From NCBI GenBank assembly GCA_035551995.1, contig DASZME010000086.1, positions 194,584 to 258,583 on the forward strand: a DNA stretch of 64,000 nucleotides, written 5' to 3'. The number at the start of each line of letters is the position of its first letter. Position 1 is the stretch's first letter. This document shows positions 39,011-47,753 of the stretch, in pieces. Below the pieces are notes generated by a model. It did no database searches and was not told the DNA's origin. It saw only the letters and a list, made by a program, of their open reading frames with translations. Source of the DNA: RYN-428 sp035551995. GTDB taxonomy: Bacteria; Planctomycetota; Phycisphaerae; Tepidisphaerales; Tepidisphaeraceae. The position numbers and the translations under genes were made by a program.

Positions 39011-39598
39011 ATGGCAAGTGCGGGCCTGAGGGACGACACACTCGATCGAATGGTGCATGCAGTGGAAAAAGTGCGCTCACGACTGTTGAAAGCCACTGAA
39101 GCGTTGCGAATGGCGGACGTTGAATACGCCGTCGCCGGCGGAAATGCCGTAGCGGCCTGGGTCGCTCAGGTTGATGAAGGCGCCGTCCGAAATACACGCG
39201 ACGTGGACATTCTCATCCGCAGATCCGATCTTGGCCGCGCGCGGCATGCCCTCGAATCCGCCGGATTCGTTTATCGTCATTCAGCGGGAATGGATCTTTT
39301 TCTGGACTCCCAAGGCGCCTCAGCCCGCGAGGCGGTTCATCTCATCTTCGCCCTCGAATTGGTTCGGCCCGAAGAGCCGGCGGCGAATCCCGACGTTACC
39401 GAATCGCAGAACGCCAAGGATTTTCGCGTGCTCAGTCTCGAAGCCCTGGTGCGCATTAAGCTGACCGCCTTTTGGGCTAAGGATCGCATGCATCTACTGG
39501 ATATGCTGGACGTCGGCCTGATCGACTCCAGCTGGTTTAACCGCTTGCCTTTTGTTCTCGCCGAACGGCTACGGGAACTTATTCGGGACCCGCGCTGA
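39011..39598 (+). CDS. nucleotidyltransferase-like protein (DUF6036/AbiEii type)
   Basis: A protein of 195 residues. An N-terminal helix (ALRMADVEYAVAGGNAVAAWV) leads into RNTRDVDILIRR, the GG-x-A followed by R-x-T-x-D-x-D signature of minimal nucleotidyltransferases. A later ALVRIKLTAFWAKDRMHLLDM segment is the downstream helical pattern (K-x-x-x-x-R-x-K-D-x-x-D). Such proteins occur as toxins of AbiE-type systems and as stand-alone enzymes; no obvious partner antitoxin gene is adjacent. The fragment at 3049-3264 is related. It ends 85 bp before a convergent gene. Confidence 0.8.
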   Translation: MASAGLRDDTLDRMVHAVEKVRSRLLKATEALRMADVEYAVAGGNAVAAWVAQVDEGAVRNTRDVDILIRRSDLGRARHALESAGFVYRHSAGMDLFLDSQGASAREAVHLIFALELVRPEEPAANPDVTESQNAKDFRVLSLEALVRIKLTAFWAKDRMHLLDMLDVGLIDSSWFNRLPFVLAERLRELIRDPR

Positions 39599-39683
39599 AG
39601 GCGATGTTTCCGCGCCGAATCGTGGCTGGGAATCATTCGCGGCCGCTGGCGCCCGGCGTCGCTATCTGCCGACCTCCGCGCCG

Positions 39684-40658
39684 TTATCGCGCAATCCATA
39701 ACCTCGCCAAACCCGCCACCACAAGCGGCGGCTCCTTCGGCTGCGACTTCAGCGAGATCGTCACCTCATTCAGATTTCCCTTTTGCATATGAACAGTGAT
39801 CGTTCCCTCGACGGCGTCACCGGCCTTGCGATCGACGCCGGCGCCGGCAAGGCGAACCGCCTGGCCGACCTTCAGATCCTTGGCGAACTCCTTTCCTTCC
39901 TGAAAAAGCGTCAGATGAACTTCGCTGGGACCGACGGCATCGACATAACCGGGCCAGCCTTCGGCGATAAGGCTCTTGGTGTGGACCGCCTGCTGCTCTT
40001 TCTGGAACTTTTGCAGGCTGGCGTCGTCGAGAAAAACCTCCCAGGCGCGATGATGTTTTCCGCTGCCGATGCCGTGGGTTTTGGCTCGCAGTTTGTCGCC
40101 GAGCTTGATGTCGGCGAATGTGGCGGCCTCGCCGTTCTTCCAGAAGCGCGTGTCGGCGTCGGTCTCGAGGATCAGATTCTTGGCGCGTGTATAGGGAGGC
40201 TTGCGTTCGAGGTTTCCCTGCGTGTATTCGATCTCGCCCTTGGCCGGGTCGATGCGGTCGACGTAAAAATATTCGCCGTGGCCGTTGAGCATATTCATCT
40301 CGTCCTGAATATACGTAAGCCAAACCCATTTTCCCTGGTCGTTTTGGTGAAGGCGGAAGATGACCCGCTCGCCCTTGCGAAAATCCTGCAAGTCGCCGAA
40401 GGCGGCGTGGTGAAGCAGCTCGGCGTACGGGAGAACGGTGAACGGCATCACCTCTTCGGTGCTTTCGTTGCGGAATGTTCCGGTCCGCGTCTTGAGGTCG
40501 AGGGTGAGCAGTTCACCCCACGGGCGTCGCATGGCGTCGGTCGGAACGATGACCTTGCCGGGAATGATTTTCAGAACGGGCTTGGTGGCCGGGACGTCGG
40601 CACGCAAGGCGACCGCCGCCAACGCCAGCAACAAAAAGTGAGGAAAGATTCGTCGCAT
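39684..40658 (-). CDS. exported hypothetical protein
   Basis: A protein of 324 residues with a signal peptide (HFLLLALAAVALRADVP). The mature part looks like several small beta-barrel units in series: WGELLTLDLKTRTGTFRNES, YFYVDRIDPAKGEIEYTQG, KLGDKLRAKTHGIG and KVGQAVRLAGAGVDRKAGDAV. Each combines a short 'property' loop with an OB- or Sm-like strand pattern. No catalytic motif or known family was recognised. Location is probably periplasmic. The ATG follows a plausible site; the region upstream (40659-40909) holds nothing recognisable. Confidence 0.65.
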   Translation of the reverse strand: MRRIFPHFLLLALAAVALRADVPATKPVLKIIPGKVIVPTDAMRRPWGELLTLDLKTRTGTFRNESTEEVMPFTVLPYAELLHHAAFGDLQDFRKGERVIFRLHQNDQGKWVWLTYIQDEMNMLNGHGEYFYVDRIDPAKGEIEYTQGNLERKPPYTRAKNLILETDADTRFWKNGEAATFADIKLGDKLRAKTHGIGSGKHHRAWEVFLDDASLQKFQKEQQAVHTKSLIAEGWPGYVDAVGPSEVHLTLFQEGKEFAKDLKVGQAVRLAGAGVDRKAGDAVEGTITVHMQKGNLNEVTISLKSQPKEPPLVVAGLARLWIAR

Positions 40659-40909
40659 CGTGATTTGTCCTTAATAAACGTTCCTGTCCGGCCCCGGCTC
40701 AACCAAACCGCAGGCGGATTTCACATCGTTCTATCTTTACCGTTGCCGACGCGGCGAAGTTGACGAAGCGGGGAGGAAATGTTTTTCGCCCCTTTGGACA
40801 CCCATAAGAGATCCAAAAAAACGGTATTCCATCAAATATTTTTCCATCAACGCGGACGACCGGAGTGCTGGTGTGGCATCACGCGAACAGTTCGGATTTG
40901 CGAACTTTC

Positions 40910-42022
40910 TCAAGAATCGAGCGTTCCGAACGGCAGATGGGCCGGCATCGGAGCGGGGCGTTCGAATGGCGCCGCGGGCCGATAGTCGTGACCGCCCGCC
41001 GACGAATCGAAGAAACCCTGCATTGCGTCAAGAGCGGCAAACGCCAGTTCGCCGTTACAGCGGTGTTTGCGGCCGGATCGGATCGCGTAAGCCATGTCGG
41101 CCAGACCCACGGATCGATCGTATCCTTGCACAAAAGCATGCGGCGCCTCTTGCCAGGCCGGGTCGTGGGCAAGACGGATCGAGACGGGCAGATCGAATCG
41201 ATTGGGATCTGGCGCCCTCATGGCGCCGTCGGTTCCGAAGATCTCGATCGGCTGCTTTTCGTCCACGGCCGGATGCCAGGTCGCAAAGGACTGAATGAGG
41301 GTCCCGACGGCGCCGCCGACGAATTCGACGTTTCCCACCACATGATCGGGAGTTCGCACGGTAATCGCGGTTCCGGCCCTGGGCTGACTGGTAATCGTCC
41401 GTCGCGGGACGGCGATTGACGCCATCCCCTGAATCCGGCGAATGGGCCCGAGTAAAAAGAGCAATGCCGTCAGGTAATACGGCCCCATGTCGAACATCGG
41501 GCCGCCGCCCGGCTGATAGTAGAAATCGGGATTGGGATGCCAGGTCTCGTGGCCGCGGTTCATCATGAATGCGGTAAAGGCGACTGGCCGCCCGATGACG
41601 CCGTCGTCAATGATCTTGCGGGCGGTTTGCATGCCGGCGCCGAGGAACGTATCGGGGGCGCATCCGACTCGAACGCCTTTTTCCGTCGCGGCGCGCAAAA
41701 TTTTTCGCCCTTCGTCCCGGCTGACGCCGAGCGGCTTTTCGCTGTAAGTATGTTTTCCCGCGGCGATCGCGTCCAAAGCGATCGATGCGTGGGCGCCCGG
41801 CACGGTAAGGTTCAACACCAGTTCCACCGACGGATCGGCCAGCAGTTCGCAAACCGAGCAGACGCGCGAGACGTTAAATTCGTTCGCTTTGGCCTCGGCC
41901 GCGGCGCCGTTGATGTCGGCCACGGCGAGGATGCGAAGGATCGGAAATTTCTTGGCTGCCGCGAGGTACGCGCCGCTGATGGCGCCGCAGCCGATAACGC
42001 CTATTCGAAGAGGGTCGATCAT
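40910..42022 (-). CDS. Gfo/Idh/MocA family NAD(P)-dependent oxidoreductase
   Basis: A protein of 370 residues. The start MIDPLRIGVIGCGAISGAYLA gives the Rossmann GxGxxxxxY pattern directly. It has VADINGAAAEAKANEF, the conserved EKPLGVSRDEG (the Lys of the family motif), and the C-terminal substrate domain with HPNPDFYYQPGGGPMFDMGPYYLTAL, in which GGGPMFDMGPY is the family signature. A longer in-frame start 30 codons upstream lacks a ribosome-binding site. Such enzymes oxidise or reduce sugar derivatives; the sugar is unknown. It lies 56 bp after the RNase H gene on the same strand. Confidence 0.93.
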   Translation of the reverse strand: MIDPLRIGVIGCGAISGAYLAAAKKFPILRILAVADINGAAAEAKANEFNVSRVCSVCELLADPSVELVLNLTVPGAHASIALDAIAAGKHTYSEKPLGVSRDEGRKILRAATEKGVRVGCAPDTFLGAGMQTARKIIDDGVIGRPVAFTAFMMNRGHETWHPNPDFYYQPGGGPMFDMGPYYLTALLFLLGPIRRIQGMASIAVPRRTITSQPRAGTAITVRTPDHVVGNVEFVGGAVGTLIQSFATWHPAVDEKQPIEIFGTDGAMRAPDPNRFDLPVSIRLAHDPAWQEAPHAFVQGYDRSVGLADMAYAIRSGRKHRCNGELAFAALDAMQGFFDSSAGGHDYRPAAPFERPAPMPAHLPFGTLDS

Positions 42023-42078
42023 GATCTCAAGGGCGGAGTGGTTCGTCGATTTATACAACCGCGGTTCAATGACACAGC

Positions 42079-42681
42079 CTATACCGGATCCATTTTCGCC
42101 CCACACTGGCATCCAAACGGTTTAAGCTGGTGCGGCCGAATGCCTGACGGCTTGTTCACCTCGATCACGCATCCGCATCGCCCGCACGCAAAACGATCGC
42201 CTGGCTTTGGCGCGACCGGCGCCGGTTCGTCGAGCGGCGACGAGCGCGTTTCGACGGCGTCCACGTCGGTGATGTCACACTTTCGATCGAGCGATAAGTT
42301 TACGAGCTTATCGGCCAGCTCATTCTTGTCGCGGAGGTTATGCTCGATTTTCGCCTCGTCGAATCGGCGGATAAGATCCTGCGCTTGATCGTAAAGCGCC
42401 CGCATGTCCGGATGCTTGACGCGATACTCCCCGCGCATCTGTTTGATGATCAGTTCACTGTCGCCGCGGATGAGGACTCGGGCGGCGCCAAGCTCCAGCG
42501 CTTTTTCCATCGCGGTGATCATAGCGCGATATTCGGCGACGTTGTTGGTCGCCCGACCGATGCAACGGCCAAGCGTGTAGACGGGGACGCCGTCCTGGGC
42601 GCGAATGACCACGCCGATACCCGCCGGGCCGGGATTCCCGCGGCTTCCGCCGTCGAATTCAAGGGTGAGACGTTCTTTCAT
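42079..42681 (-). CDS. ribonuclease H-like protein with C-terminal zinc ribbon
   Basis: A protein of 200 residues. Residues 1-130 form an RNase H fold with LEFDGGSRGNPGPAGIGVV (D10), NNVAEYRAMITAMEKAL (E50), IRGDSELIIKQM (D74) and ELADKLVN (D124), the four acids for two-metal catalysis of RNA in RNA/DNA hybrids. After a Pro-rich linker, residues 163-195 hold FACGRCGCVIEV and GCQCGAKMDP, which supply paired cysteines for a small zinc ribbon. The ribbon is not part of ordinary RnhA and may guide nucleic acid binding. It is followed closely by the Gfo/Idh/MocA gene. Confidence 0.9.
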   Translation of the reverse strand: MKERLTLEFDGGSRGNPGPAGIGVVIRAQDGVPVYTLGRCIGRATNNVAEYRAMITAMEKALELGAARVLIRGDSELIIKQMRGEYRVKHPDMRALYDQAQDLIRRFDEAKIEHNLRDKNELADKLVNLSLDRKCDITDVDAVETRSSPLDEPAPVAPKPGDRFACGRCGCVIEVNKPSGIRPHQLKPFGCQCGAKMDPV

Positions 42682-42931
42682 AGCACTGACGCCTGCAATG
42701 GCTAGCGGAGCGATCCATCGTGTATTTCGCTTGCACTGCCCTTAAGTAATGCGACGCATGGAACGCCCGTTCCCTCGCGCGTCGCCGCGGACGGAGTGTA
42801 ACAGGCCGCCGCAGGCGTGAGAATAGAAGTGGATCGATCGAATCTTCGGCAAGCCGTTTTGACGCGGCGCTCGAGCGTCGGATCGCGGCTTTCCCGTTGC
42901 TCAATCGCGGGGTTTGCGTTACGACTAGCTG

Positions 42932-42958
42932 GCGTGTGACGGCAAGGGGCCGTCACGC
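42932..42958 (+). promoter_or_regulatory. hairpin just upstream of the ribosome-binding site of 42979
   Basis: GCGTGTGACGG (42932-42942) can pair with CCGTCACGC (42950-42958) around an AAGGGG-type loop, with one unpaired base. It ends five bases before GGAAGG, the likely ribosome-binding site of the membrane protein gene. It could be a leader structure or a repeat; no T-tract follows. Confidence 0.4.
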
Positions 42959-42978
42959 TATTGGAAGGAAGGCTCGCG

Positions 42979-43737
42979 ATGACTCGTGTACCGATGACGC
43001 AGGCGGTTGCCGCCGACTATGCCGACGCCATGCTCGTGGCTCGACGGGCGAAAAACACATTGTTCTTGCTTTTGGCGCTCATCCTCCTGATCCAGATGGG
43101 CGTTTTTTTCGTGGTGAGGTATGTGCCGAACGTGAAAATTCACGCCGAGGTGACGACCACGTCTGACGTCAATACCTCCAGTGCCACATTACTGGAACGC
43201 AATGCCGGGGGAGTCTGGTCGCCGCTGCTCGAACAAGTGATCGCGGGAACTGATTTTCTGGGGGTGCTCTTCTCGATGGTGCTGCCGGTGATATTGCTGC
43301 TGGTGATCACCATTATGCTCGTTGGAAGATTGGTTGGCGTTTCGCATGTGACCAGCGCGTTTTGCTGGTCGATCGTCTTTCTGGTCCTGCTGTTTCCCTG
43401 GCAATCGCTTCTCAACAGCCATGTTCATGCCATGGCGGCGCCGATGAGCGACTCCCTGGCGACCACGCGGCCGAGCGAACAGGCATTGGTGGTCGAGGAA
43501 GCGCCCGATGTTCGCATCCCCGGCGTCCTCTACACCTTCCCGGAGCTGCGCCGCAACTATTCCTTTGCGAGTTCTCCGCTCAAACCGGCGGCGATCTTGG
43601 GATGGGGCCGATTTGTCGGCGTGCCGATTATCGAGTTGATCCTGCTGTTGATCGTGCAGGGACGAAGTAGCCGCGGATTGCGCTTTGCCCTCGGCGAGGC
43701 CGAGCTTCCCATGGAAATGACGCCAACCGGCGCCTGA
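42979..43737 (+). CDS. membrane protein of unknown function
   Basis: A protein of 252 residues starting at ATG 42979, with GGAAGGAAGG 7-16 bases upstream. There are about four membrane segments: FLLLALILLIQMGVFFVV, then a soluble loop, FSMVLPVILLLVITIMLVG, AFCWSIVFLVLLFPWQSLL and VGVPIIELILLLIVQG. No family motif was recognised. It precedes the bactofilin-like gene by 120 bp on the same strand. The nearly 300 bp before it contains only the hairpin described separately. Confidence 0.7.
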   Translation: MTRVPMTQAVAADYADAMLVARRAKNTLFLLLALILLIQMGVFFVVRYVPNVKIHAEVTTTSDVNTSSATLLERNAGGVWSPLLEQVIAGTDFLGVLFSMVLPVILLLVITIMLVGRLVGVSHVTSAFCWSIVFLVLLFPWQSLLNSHVHAMAAPMSDSLATTRPSEQALVVEEAPDVRIPGVLYTFPELRRNYSFASSPLKPAAILGWGRFVGVPIIELILLLIVQGRSSRGLRFALGEAELPMEMTPTGA

Positions 43738-43856
43738 ACGGCGAGCGATCCCGTCGCCACAAAGACCAGAACCAGGACTATTATGATCGGATTAAACTGA
43801 ATCCGACGGTTCCAACATCCGAAAGTACGACAGGCATCTAACCAGGTAGTCGAATC

Positions 43857-44228
43857 ATGCGCGAAGAACGGGGCAGTCTGGCCGGCAACATCACGATCAA
43901 CGAACCTTACACCCTCTGGGGCTCGGTCGCCGGCACCGTCACATGTCTAAACGGATCAAAGTTTTATATGCGCGGCGCCATCTACGGCGATCTTGAGGTC
44001 GAGGCGGGCGGCCGCGTTCATGTCCTGGGAAACATCAGCGGCAATGTCGTCGTCAAACCCAAAACCAAAGTCATTCTCGGAGGAACCGTCGGCGGCGACG
44101 TAACCAACCTCGGCGGACGTCTTTACATCGAGGCGACCGCGCAGATCCTGGGAAAAGTGAAAACCCACACCGGCGGCGAAACGAAGATCGAGCCGCATGC
44201 CCGCGCCACGCAGGTCACCGTCGAATAG
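43857..44228 (+). CDS. bactofilin-like (polymer-forming) protein
   Basis: A protein of 123 residues made of short beta-helix turns typical of the DUF583/bactofilin fold: GSLAGNITINEPYTLWGSV, GRVHVLGNISGNVVV, TKVILGGTVGGDVTNLGG, TAQILGKVKTH. The repeated G-x-[IV]-x-G-[DN] steps are what define this right-handed helix. Bactofilins polymerise without nucleotide and act in shape or as membrane scaffolds. No membrane-targeting helix is visible. The start is ATG 43857. It is convergent with the MFS gene. Confidence 0.85.
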   Translation: MREERGSLAGNITINEPYTLWGSVAGTVTCLNGSKFYMRGAIYGDLEVEAGGRVHVLGNISGNVVVKPKTKVILGGTVGGDVTNLGGRLYIEATAQILGKVKTHTGGETKIEPHARATQVTVE

Positions 44229-44269
44229 GCATACCTCGTTCGCCAACGCGGCGCCATCTTGCCGGCCCG

Positions 44270-45535
44270 TCAATGGCCGTTGTCGCTCTCTTCAAAACCC
44301 TCGGCGGATATCGGCGATGCGTCCGATTGTGGGATTCCCGCGGGCGTGGCGGCGATAACGCCCGCGCCGACGAGCGCGGTGACGACGACAAAACCCATCG
44401 CCCACGTTGGATGCAGCGCCCAGAGACATCCGACGGCGATGCTCGATACCAGATCGCCGAGTCCCTGAACCGTGGCGAGGACGCCAAACCCGACGCCGCG
44501 AACGGTTTTCGGCAGAACCGTCGCCGCCGTCGAATTTTCCACGGTCTCCCACACACCCATGTAAACACCGGAGAAACCAAACACGATGGCGAATTTCAGG
44601 AGCGAGACCGACGGCCAGATCAACGCGACGGCGGGAATAACGGCCAGTGCATATCCGGCGGCGAGCACGCGGTTTTTCGGAAACCGATCGGCCAGATTTC
44701 CGCTGACATAACATGAGAACGTATAGACGATGTTGTACCCGACATAAAACGCCATCGCGTATTCGGCCGCCCTCTGGATTCCAAAGCGCGGGGCCCACGC
44801 CTCCGTCGCCCAGAGGATCAGGAATGTTTTAGAGAAGTCGCCGATCCCGGCCACGCCGATGCCGACGAGGTAGCGATAAAACGGCGTCGGCAGGCTCTTC
44901 ACGGCCGACGCAAACCCGGCCGTATGGTGAGGCTCATGCGGCTTTTCCTTCACCAGAATCAGAATGCACAGCGCCGCCAGCGCGCCCGGAATCAGCGTGA
45001 AAGCGAAGAGCCAGCGAAAGTGCGCCGTGCCTAGAACGCCAAGCAGCAACAGAGCCGCACACGGACCCAGAACGGCGCCGGCACTGTCCATGGCGCGTTC
45101 GAGCCCAAATGCCCGGCCATGTGTCTCGGGGGTGGTGGCTTCAGTCAGCAGGACGTTGCGCACCGGCGAACGAACCCCGCGCCCCAGCCACCCGAATACG
45201 CGCCCCAGCAGTACATGCCACCATTGCGTGGCCAGCGCGAAGCTGGCCATTCCCGCCGCCGTGACGAAATATCCAGCCACCGCCAGCGGCTTGCGCTTGC
45301 GAAGCTTATCGCTATACAGCCCGGAAAACAGCTTGGCGAAGCTCGACAGACCGTCGGCTGATCCTTCGATCAGCCCCAGAACAACGGAGCTGACGCCCAG
45401 CGTCGCCAGCAATGCGGGCATCGCCGCTGTGGCCATTTCGTGTCCGACGTCGGAACAGAGACTGGCCAGCCCGATCCCCAGCACGGTGCGGTTCAGCCAA
45501 CGTCGGGTGGATTCTTCGGCGCGTTCATTCGTCAC
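44270..45535 (-). CDS. major facilitator superfamily transporter
   Basis: A protein of 421 residues starting at GTG with GAGGAAT upstream. It has 12 predicted membrane segments with the MFS loop-2 motif GLYSDKLRKRKPLAVAGY (a G-x-x-x-D-x-x-x-R-x-x type signature) and its second-half counterpart SGNLADRFPKNRVLAAGY. The N-terminal helix LGIGLASLCSDVGHEMATAAMPA resembles MFS proteins related to drug or metal-chelate exporters. Substrate not determinable. The region upstream contains the second REP-like repeat. Confidence 0.92.
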   Translation of the reverse strand: MTNERAEESTRRWLNRTVLGIGLASLCSDVGHEMATAAMPALLATLGVSSVVLGLIEGSADGLSSFAKLFSGLYSDKLRKRKPLAVAGYFVTAAGMASFALATQWWHVLLGRVFGWLGRGVRSPVRNVLLTEATTPETHGRAFGLERAMDSAGAVLGPCAALLLLGVLGTAHFRWLFAFTLIPGALAALCILILVKEKPHEPHHTAGFASAVKSLPTPFYRYLVGIGVAGIGDFSKTFLILWATEAWAPRFGIQRAAEYAMAFYVGYNIVYTFSCYVSGNLADRFPKNRVLAAGYALAVIPAVALIWPSVSLLKFAIVFGFSGVYMGVWETVENSTAATVLPKTVRGVGFGVLATVQGLGDLVSSIAVGCLWALHPTWAMGFVVVTALVGAGVIAATPAGIPQSDASPISAEGFEESDNGH

Positions 45536-45561
45536 GGGATTCCTCGCAAAGAATATTAGAA

Positions 45562-45811
45562 TTAGAGAAATTTCAGTTGCTGTCGCGCTCTTGCGCTTAA
45601 TAGCGGACCCGCTTGCGGGGCGTGTTCGCGATCGATGCTCGCGCCGCCAACAGGAAACGCGCTAGCGGCTACGACCTCGGGTTGAATTGCCGCAGGAACG
45701 GCCGCGACGGCGTCGCGACGATTTTTGAAGTCGTGTTTGTAAGCGATGATGTAGCGATCGAGCAACGCCGGCAAATGTCTGATGACTTGCCTCGCAATTC
45801 GACGTGCGGCC
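45562..45811 (-). other. spacer with a possible truncated coding remnant
   Basis: Between the pilin-like and MFS genes one minus-strand frame reads without stop across the pilin stop codon (GIASEAARRIARQVIRHLPALL then DRYIIAYKHDFKNRRDAVA cut here) and then runs into the REP-like repeat. The composition looks protein-like but no family was recognised, and there is no good start. It may be a fragment cut by the repeat or a chance frame. Confidence 0.25.
45575..45637 (-). repeat. REP-like intergenic repeat, copy 2
   Basis: The complement reads ATCGATCGCGAACACGCCCCGC, AAGCGGGTCCGCTATTAAGCGC and then AGCAACTGAAAT, matching the other copies. The core spans 45607-45620. Confidence 0.7.
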
Positions 45812-46612
45812 TCACTGGCGATTCCACTGATTCCAGTACATGGGGTAATTGCCCAGCGAGCGCCACCTGCCGGTGGCGCTCTGGGACTGCCACATCGAGC
45901 ACCCGCCGGGTGGTTCGTTGATCCATTGGACGCTGCCGTCGATCGAGGCGTAATAGGCGCCTCCGCGGTGGTTGCGAGCCATCGAGTCGGCGCCGGCGTG
46001 CCAGCTTTGCATCAGGCCGTTAAGCAGTTTTGGATCGCCTTCAAGAATGATCGGCGTCGGCAGGGTCTCGACGTGGCCGTCGGGGTAGGTCAATTGGCTG
46101 CTCGGGTGCACGTTCGATAAGCGCGCGCCGGTGAAGTCGAGCATGGAAACATAATCGTACAACCCATTGCTGCCGAAACCGGGGCCGATACTGGTGGAGG
46201 CCGCGCGAGCGTTGAGTTCCGAACCGGGGCAGCGGTACACGCCGAACGTGCGGCCGACATAGTTAAACAAGGTTCCCCCGGCGGGAGCGCTGGACCATTG
46301 CGTCGCGTTTCCGCGGAGCCAATCCCAGTGGTCGGGATTCGGATCGGTTTTCGCTTTCAGATCCCAAAATCCGCCGGGAAGCTGGTCGTCGTGATCGTGG
46401 GCGAATGCTTGAAACGCCACCATCAACTGCCGCAGATTGCTCTGACAGACGGCCTCGCGTGCCGCGGCCCGCGCCTTGGCGATCAGCGGAAAAAGAAGCG
46501 CGACCAAAACCGCGATGATGCCGATAGACGTCAACAGCTCGACTAGCGTAAAGCCAGGCCGGCGCCCTCCCCGGCGGCGCGGATCGGGCGGATTGAAACG
46601 CTTGGGAAACAC
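45812..46612 (-). CDS. prepilin-type exported protein
   Basis: A protein of about 266 residues. A GTG at 46612 has GGGGATAT upstream and is preferred to a TTG six codons earlier. The signal is RRPGFTLVELLTSIGIIAVLVALLFPLI, cleaved after the glycine. The body has the usual CQSNLRQLMVAFQAFAHDHDDQLPGG, RTFGVYRCPGSELNARA and a late NHRGGAYYASIDGSVQWI (the DG motif), matching the planctomycete DUF1559-like pilin-like family. It resembles the one at 27843 in plan but not closely in sequence. No pilus assembly genes are near. Confidence 0.87.
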   Translation of the reverse strand: MFPKRFNPPDPRRRGGRRPGFTLVELLTSIGIIAVLVALLFPLIAKARAAAREAVCQSNLRQLMVAFQAFAHDHDDQLPGGFWDLKAKTDPNPDHWDWLRGNATQWSSAPAGGTLFNYVGRTFGVYRCPGSELNARAASTSIGPGFGSNGLYDYVSMLDFTGARLSNVHPSSQLTYPDGHVETLPTPIILEGDPKLLNGLMQSWHAGADSMARNHRGGAYYASIDGSVQWINEPPGGCSMWQSQSATGRWRSLGNYPMYWNQWNRQ

Positions 46613-46769
46613 ATCATATCCCCGTAACAAAAATCCACTTGGGACGCTTCGTTTACTTGTAACACCGGCGTCGCTCCTGGATCGGCGACGGGAAAACTCG
46701 CGGAGTCGGCTCTGCCGCTCTTTTATTGAGAACCGGCCTTGGGCAACCGAGATCGTTTGCCGCGATCGT

Positions 46770-47534
46770 TTATTGTCCCCAACGCCTCATCTGATTGAGA
46801 ATCGCCCGAAAATCCTTTGGCGGCGGACATTTCACCTCCACCGTCTGTCCCTGTAAATCCAAAAAAATCAGTTTTTCCGCGTGCAGCGTCAATCGATCGA
46901 TCAATGGCCGTTCTTCTTCCCCGCGCGTGGGTCGGTAGGCCTGCTTGAATTGACTGAGAAAAAGCCCGGTGGGCTTGCCGGGCGGCGTTGCGTTGTAAAG
47001 CGCGTCGATCGCCAATGGCAGTCCGATCGATTCCAGATGGACTCGGATTTGGTGGGTTTTTCCCGTCCTGGGAAAAACGCGGAGGAGCGTAAATTGCCGG
47101 AAGACTTCCTCCACTTTCCAGCCCGTGCGGGCGGGGCGCCCGCCATGCTTGGCGATCGCCATTTTGGTCGACGCGCTTGGATGACGGCCAAGCGGCTCGT
47201 CGATCTCTCCTTCGTCGCCGCTGGGTCGCCCGCTGACCAGCGCGAGATATTCCTTGCTGATCGTGTTGTTCTGAAATTGGTGCGAAAGATGGCGCTGAGC
47301 CTGCGCGTGCTTGGCGAAAAGCAATACGCCGCTGGTTTGCTTGTCTAGGCGATGCACCACGCGGAGGCGCGGGTCGGCCGTGCCGCCGGCGGGGATGCCG
47401 ATCTGGGCCGCCAACGTGTGCAGCACGCTTTCCGGCTCGTCGCGCCCGGGGATCGTCGCCAGTCCCGCCGGCTTGGATACAGCCACCGCATCATCGTTTT
47501 GCCACAGAATTTCAATATGAACCTTGGACGGCAT
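46770..47534 (-). CDS. RluA-family pseudouridine synthase
   Basis: A protein of 254 residues. It has IEILWQNDDAVAVSKPAGL, the catalytic RVVHRLDKQTSGVLLFAKH with its aspartate, the EYLALVSGRP strand, and the typical TGKTHQIRVHLESIGLPLAID with arginine. No S4 domain precedes the catalytic part, as in short RluA/TruC-type members. It makes pseudouridine in rRNA or tRNA. The C-terminal part is normal. It is divergent from the glycosyltransferase gene. Confidence 0.93.
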   Translation of the reverse strand: MPSKVHIEILWQNDDAVAVSKPAGLATIPGRDEPESVLHTLAAQIGIPAGGTADPRLRVVHRLDKQTSGVLLFAKHAQAQRHLSHQFQNNTISKEYLALVSGRPSGDEGEIDEPLGRHPSASTKMAIAKHGGRPARTGWKVEEVFRQFTLLRVFPRTGKTHQIRVHLESIGLPLAIDALYNATPPGKPTGLFLSQFKQAYRPTRGEEERPLIDRLTLHAEKLIFLDLQGQTVEVKCPPPKDFRAILNQMRRWGQ

Positions 47535-47753
47535 CGCGTTATTGGACTCCTTGGGTCGCGGTTATCGCCGGTCCGAGCGATGTGGGCAAGCGCCGGCCGT
47601 CGCGCGTCACCGGTCAAAGTTCCCGGTTGACCCAGTTTCGGCTGAGTTCTAGTATCACTGCCCTCGGTGGAGCGGCGTTTGTATACCGTAGTTCGCTCGG
47701 CCGCGATCGCTCGCTGGGCCGGATCTTGGGCCGTTTTCGACTGGGAGAATCGC

